Shown: positions 4,198 through 6,440 of the stretch, one piece after another
Numbering within the stretch: the stretch's first letter is position 1
How the letters are laid out: each line of letters begins with the position of its first letter
From: an uncultured Ruminococcus sp.
GTDB taxonomy: Bacteria; Bacillota_A; Clostridia; Oscillospirales; Ruminococcaceae
Reading direction: 5' to 3'
DNA length: 6,440 nucleotides
Assembly: GCA_946629405.1 (NCBI GenBank)
Contig: CAMOXW010000042.1
Span: 1-6,440, forward strand
Position numbers and translations under genes: made by a program
Notes under the pieces: generated by a model
Told to the model about the DNA's origin: nothing
What the model saw: the letters and a program-made list of their open reading frames with translations, nothing else
Database searches by the model: none

Positions 4198-6440
4198 ATG
4201 AAAGGCAAACTATTTAAAAAGCTGACAGCAGGCGCACTCGCTCTGCTTATGGTCGGAACGGCTCTGCCCACAGGCACGCCCTTTGAAGAGTTTTTTAGCG
4301 GGTCGGTAATGACAGCCAGTGCCGAAGGCGATATCGAAGGGCAGGGCAGCTGCGGCAACAATGTAACATGGACACTCTACAAAGACGGAAAGCTCGTTAT
4401 CAGCGGCAGCGACTCAGTTAAAAACAATGACGAGTGGACAGGCATAGACGACTGGGACACATTCAAAGAAAAGATCACCTCGGTGGTGTTTGAAGACGGA
4501 ATAGATGATATTTCGGGCGGCTTATTTTATCAATGTAACGATCTCAGGTCGGCGGTCATTCCCGGAAGTGTGCAGTGGGTGCCGAGTAATTTGTTTAATG
4601 GCTGTGAAAACCTTTCTTCCGTAACTCTCAAAGAAGGTGTACAGTATATTAACTATAGTGCATTTGAAGGCTGCAAAAATCTCAGGCATATCACCATTCC
4701 GAACACGGTTATATCTATACAACCACATGCTTTTACGTCCAGCGGGATCAAAGAGATCACGATCCCGAGCAGCGTCCATCAGCTATGTGAGCAGGCGTTC
4801 GATAGTTGTCCCGACCTTGAAAAGGTGACGATCCTTGCAGATAATGAGGATGAGAAATACGAGCTTTCATACGGTCATCTCTTGTTTAACGGCTGCGAGA
4901 AACTGACCGATTTCACCATAATGGCCGATCCGGCAAAACTGAAATATACTGGGCTTTGGGATGTTGAAACCCACTACCTTGCTAAGGAAGGTGTAAAATC
5001 CACCGTTAAGGTTCCTGCAAAGTATCTTGATGCCTATAAGGAAATGTTCGACCCTGCCAACAATACTGAAAATTATCTTTACGTTGACTTCGACCGCATC
5101 TCTTACGGCCTTACGGTCATCCCCTCAGAAAGCGGTGTGTTCAGAGCGGGCACTCAGGAAGACGTTGACGCCATGAAAAGCACACCCGCGATCAAGGAAG
5201 GCGACACGGTCTGTCTCGCTATTGATCTGAACGACGGCGGAGTGTTCAGCGGATTTGAGGTCACAGCCGCTGACGGGCAGGATATTGAGCTCGACAGTAA
5301 CGGAACTTCTGCCACCTTCATTATGCCCGATTGTGATGTTACCGTTGCGGCGCCGCCTGCTGTCCCCCATGGAAAGTGCGGCGACAGTGCATGGTGGTAT
5401 GTTACCGACACAGATAATGACAGCACCTACGACAAGCTGTCGATCACCGGCAGCGGTGCGATGTATAATTATGAGTATAATTATAATTATACCCCGTGGA
5501 CGAATTACGCAGAAACTATAACCTCTGTTGAGATAGGTAAGGGAATAACAACAATCGGAAAGCTGGTATTCTCCAATTGTTCAGCTCTTTCCGCGGTCAC
5601 CATTCCCGAAAGTGTTACATCTATCGGAAGTGATGCATTTTATAAATGCACATCTATGACCGATGTTTACTGCTATGCCGACCCCGCCATTAACTGGGCA
5701 GACTATTACTGTGATGATTTCAAGGAGAACAAGGACACAGTCTGTCACGTTCGCCCTGAATACCTTTCAACATACAAGGCAAAATACTCAACAGGCAATC
5801 CAGATACAGATATCAATGTTACTTTCGAGGGCGACCTCGTTGACATGGGGCTCGGCGAGCACCTCTACGGCCACTCCCTCAGCCTTGACGGCGACATCGG
5901 CGTGAACTTCTATATGGAGCTTGCCGATCAGATCAAAAACAGCGAGACCGCCGAAATGATCTTCACCATACCAAACGGCAGCAAGACCGAGACGCAGAGG
6001 CTGTCCGTCAAGACTGTCACTTCCGACGAGAAAAATGCCAAGGTGATAGGCGGTAAGACCTATTACAAGTTCAAGTGCAATGTTTCCGCCAAGGATATGT
6101 CCTCGGAGATCATCGTCCAACTCGTTGACGGCGACAGAAAGGGCAATGAGTACACCTACTCCGTCCGGGAGTATGCCGAGTACGTCCTCGACCCCGCTCA
6201 CGGCTATGACGATAAAATTGTCGCCCTCGTCAAGGCAATGATCGACTACGGCACCGCCGCACAGATATATTTCAACAACGATGCCTCCGGTCTTTCTGTA
6301 AGCGATGCCGTTAATGAAGTCACGGCGGAAACACTTTCAGACTTTAAATTCAACGCTGAAACAGATCAGATTTTTCCTGACGATGTCCATTTTGAGGGTG
6401 CGACGCTTTCTCTGAGATCCGAGACCACACTTTCTCTCTA
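4198..6440 (+). CDS. Secreted BspA-type leucine-rich-repeat protein (3' end outside window)
   Basis: 747 residues are visible and the frame is open at the window end. A signal peptide is evident: KGKLFKK, then hydrophobic LTAGALALLMVGTALP (9-24), with a likely cleavage after ASA (40-42). Module A has a cap with SCGNNVTWTLYKDGKLVISG (51-70), then BspA/TpLRR repeats of the type AFEGCKNLRHITIPNTVISI (about 105-215), closing with a VPAKYLDAYK segment (272-281). Residues about 304-385 form a beta-rich domain ending FIMPDCDVTV, resembling the units in InlB-B-repeat-like secreted proteins. Module B repeats the plan: CGDSAWWYV...LSITGSGAM cap (394-422), LRRs GITTIGKLVFSNCSALSAV and VTIPESVTSIGSDAF (449-481), RPEYLSTYK (519-527). 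From about 555, HSLSLDGDIGVNFYMEL and LVKAMIDYGTAAQIYF (677-692) mark a C-terminal domain I recall from Ruminococcus-like secreted proteins. AAGGAGGAG precedes the ATG. It is probably a cell-surface or extracellular binding protein; the ligand is unknown. Confidence 0.95.
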   Translation, partial: MKGKLFKKLTAGALALLMVGTALPTGTPFEEFFSGSVMTASAEGDIEGQGSCGNNVTWTLYKDGKLVISGSDSVKNNDEWTGIDDWDTFKEKITSVVFEDGIDDISGGLFYQCNDLRSAVIPGSVQWVPSNLFNGCENLSSVTLKEGVQYINYSAFEGCKNLRHITIPNTVISIQPHAFTSSGIKEITIPSSVHQLCEQAFDSCPDLEKVTILADNEDEKYELSYGHLLFNGCEKLTDFTIMADPAKLKYTGLWDVETHYLAKEGVKSTVKVPAKYLDAYKEMFDPANNTENYLYVDFDRISYGLTVIPSESGVFRAGTQEDVDAMKSTPAIKEGDTVCLAIDLNDGGVFSGFEVTAADGQDIELDSNGTSATFIMPDCDVTVAAPPAVPHGKCGDSAWWYVTDTDNDSTYDKLSITGSGAMYNYEYNYNYTPWTNYAETITSVEIGKGITTIGKLVFSNCSALSAVTIPESVTSIGSDAFYKCTSMTDVYCYADPAINWADYYCDDFKENKDTVCHVRPEYLSTYKAKYSTGNPDTDINVTFEGDLVDMGLGEHLYGHSLSLDGDIGVNFYMELADQIKNSETAEMIFTIPNGSKTETQRLSVKTVTSDEKNAKVIGGKTYYKFKCNVSAKDMSSEIIVQLVDGDRKGNEYTYSVREYAEYVLDPAHGYDDKIVALVKAMIDYGTAAQIYFNNDASGLSVSDAVNEVTAETLSDFKFNAETDQIFPDDVHFEGATLSLRSETTLSL
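5464..5490 (+). repeat. TATAAT hexamer tandem repeat inside the LRR gene
   Basis: About 4.5 copies of TATAAT (the second copy is TATGAG), encoding YNYEYNYNY in the cap of LRR module B, where the matching module A segment has no such run. The unit is 6 bases, so slippage would add or remove Tyr-Asn pairs without shifting the frame. Confidence 0.8.

Noticed and set aside
5788..6201. Minus-strand ORF of 137 codons
   Set aside because: Antisense to the continuous LRR-protein frame, with the typical Val/Leu/Asp-rich shadow composition.

Overview
The window looks like chromosomal DNA of an endospore-forming, Gram-positive Clostridia species, most like Ruminococcus or a related Oscillospiraceae gut or rumen bacterium. 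This rests on a SpoIIID sporulation regulator, a DUF1836 protein (a Firmicutes family), a secreted BspA-type leucine-rich-repeat protein with a C-terminal domain I associate with Ruminococcus-like secretomes, strong AGGAGG-type ribosome binding sites and near-consensus sigma-A promoters. The genus is inference from memory of these families, not a database result.

Layout. (1) 1-296 is the C-terminal third of glyceraldehyde-3-phosphate dehydrogenase (gap, plus strand), cut by the window edge and carrying an in-frame TAG where the family has tyrosine. A cUUCGg terminator follows. (2) 382-2287 is a minus-strand unit: a promoter at 2259-2287, a DUF1836 helix-turn-helix protein, a 67-residue membrane protein, a prohibitin-type SPFH membrane protein and a terminator that converges on that of gap. 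A long imperfect hairpin lies between the first two cistrons. (3) 2449-2766 is spoIIID with a terminator that works on paper in both directions. (4) 2767-3339 holds a small doubtful ORF and a symmetric pair of divergent promoters (both TTGACT-17-TATAAT). The rightward promoter leads to a beta-carbonic anhydrase gene. The leftward one points at no recognisable gene. (5) 3340-4082 is the beta-carbonic anhydrase and an overlapping 57-codon ORF. (6) 4113-6440 is a promoter and a large secreted BspA-type LRR protein that runs off the window.

The genes form several short independent transcription units, not one pathway. The two most coherent sets are the regulator/small membrane protein/SPFH unit, plausibly a membrane-organisation or stress operon, and the carbonic anhydrase with its small overlapping partner. 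I found no rRNA, tRNA, CRISPR array, insertion sequence or phage gene. No clearly new system is evident. The best leads are the symmetric divergent promoter with its orphan leftward transcription unit, the intercistronic hairpin, and the interrupted end of gap.
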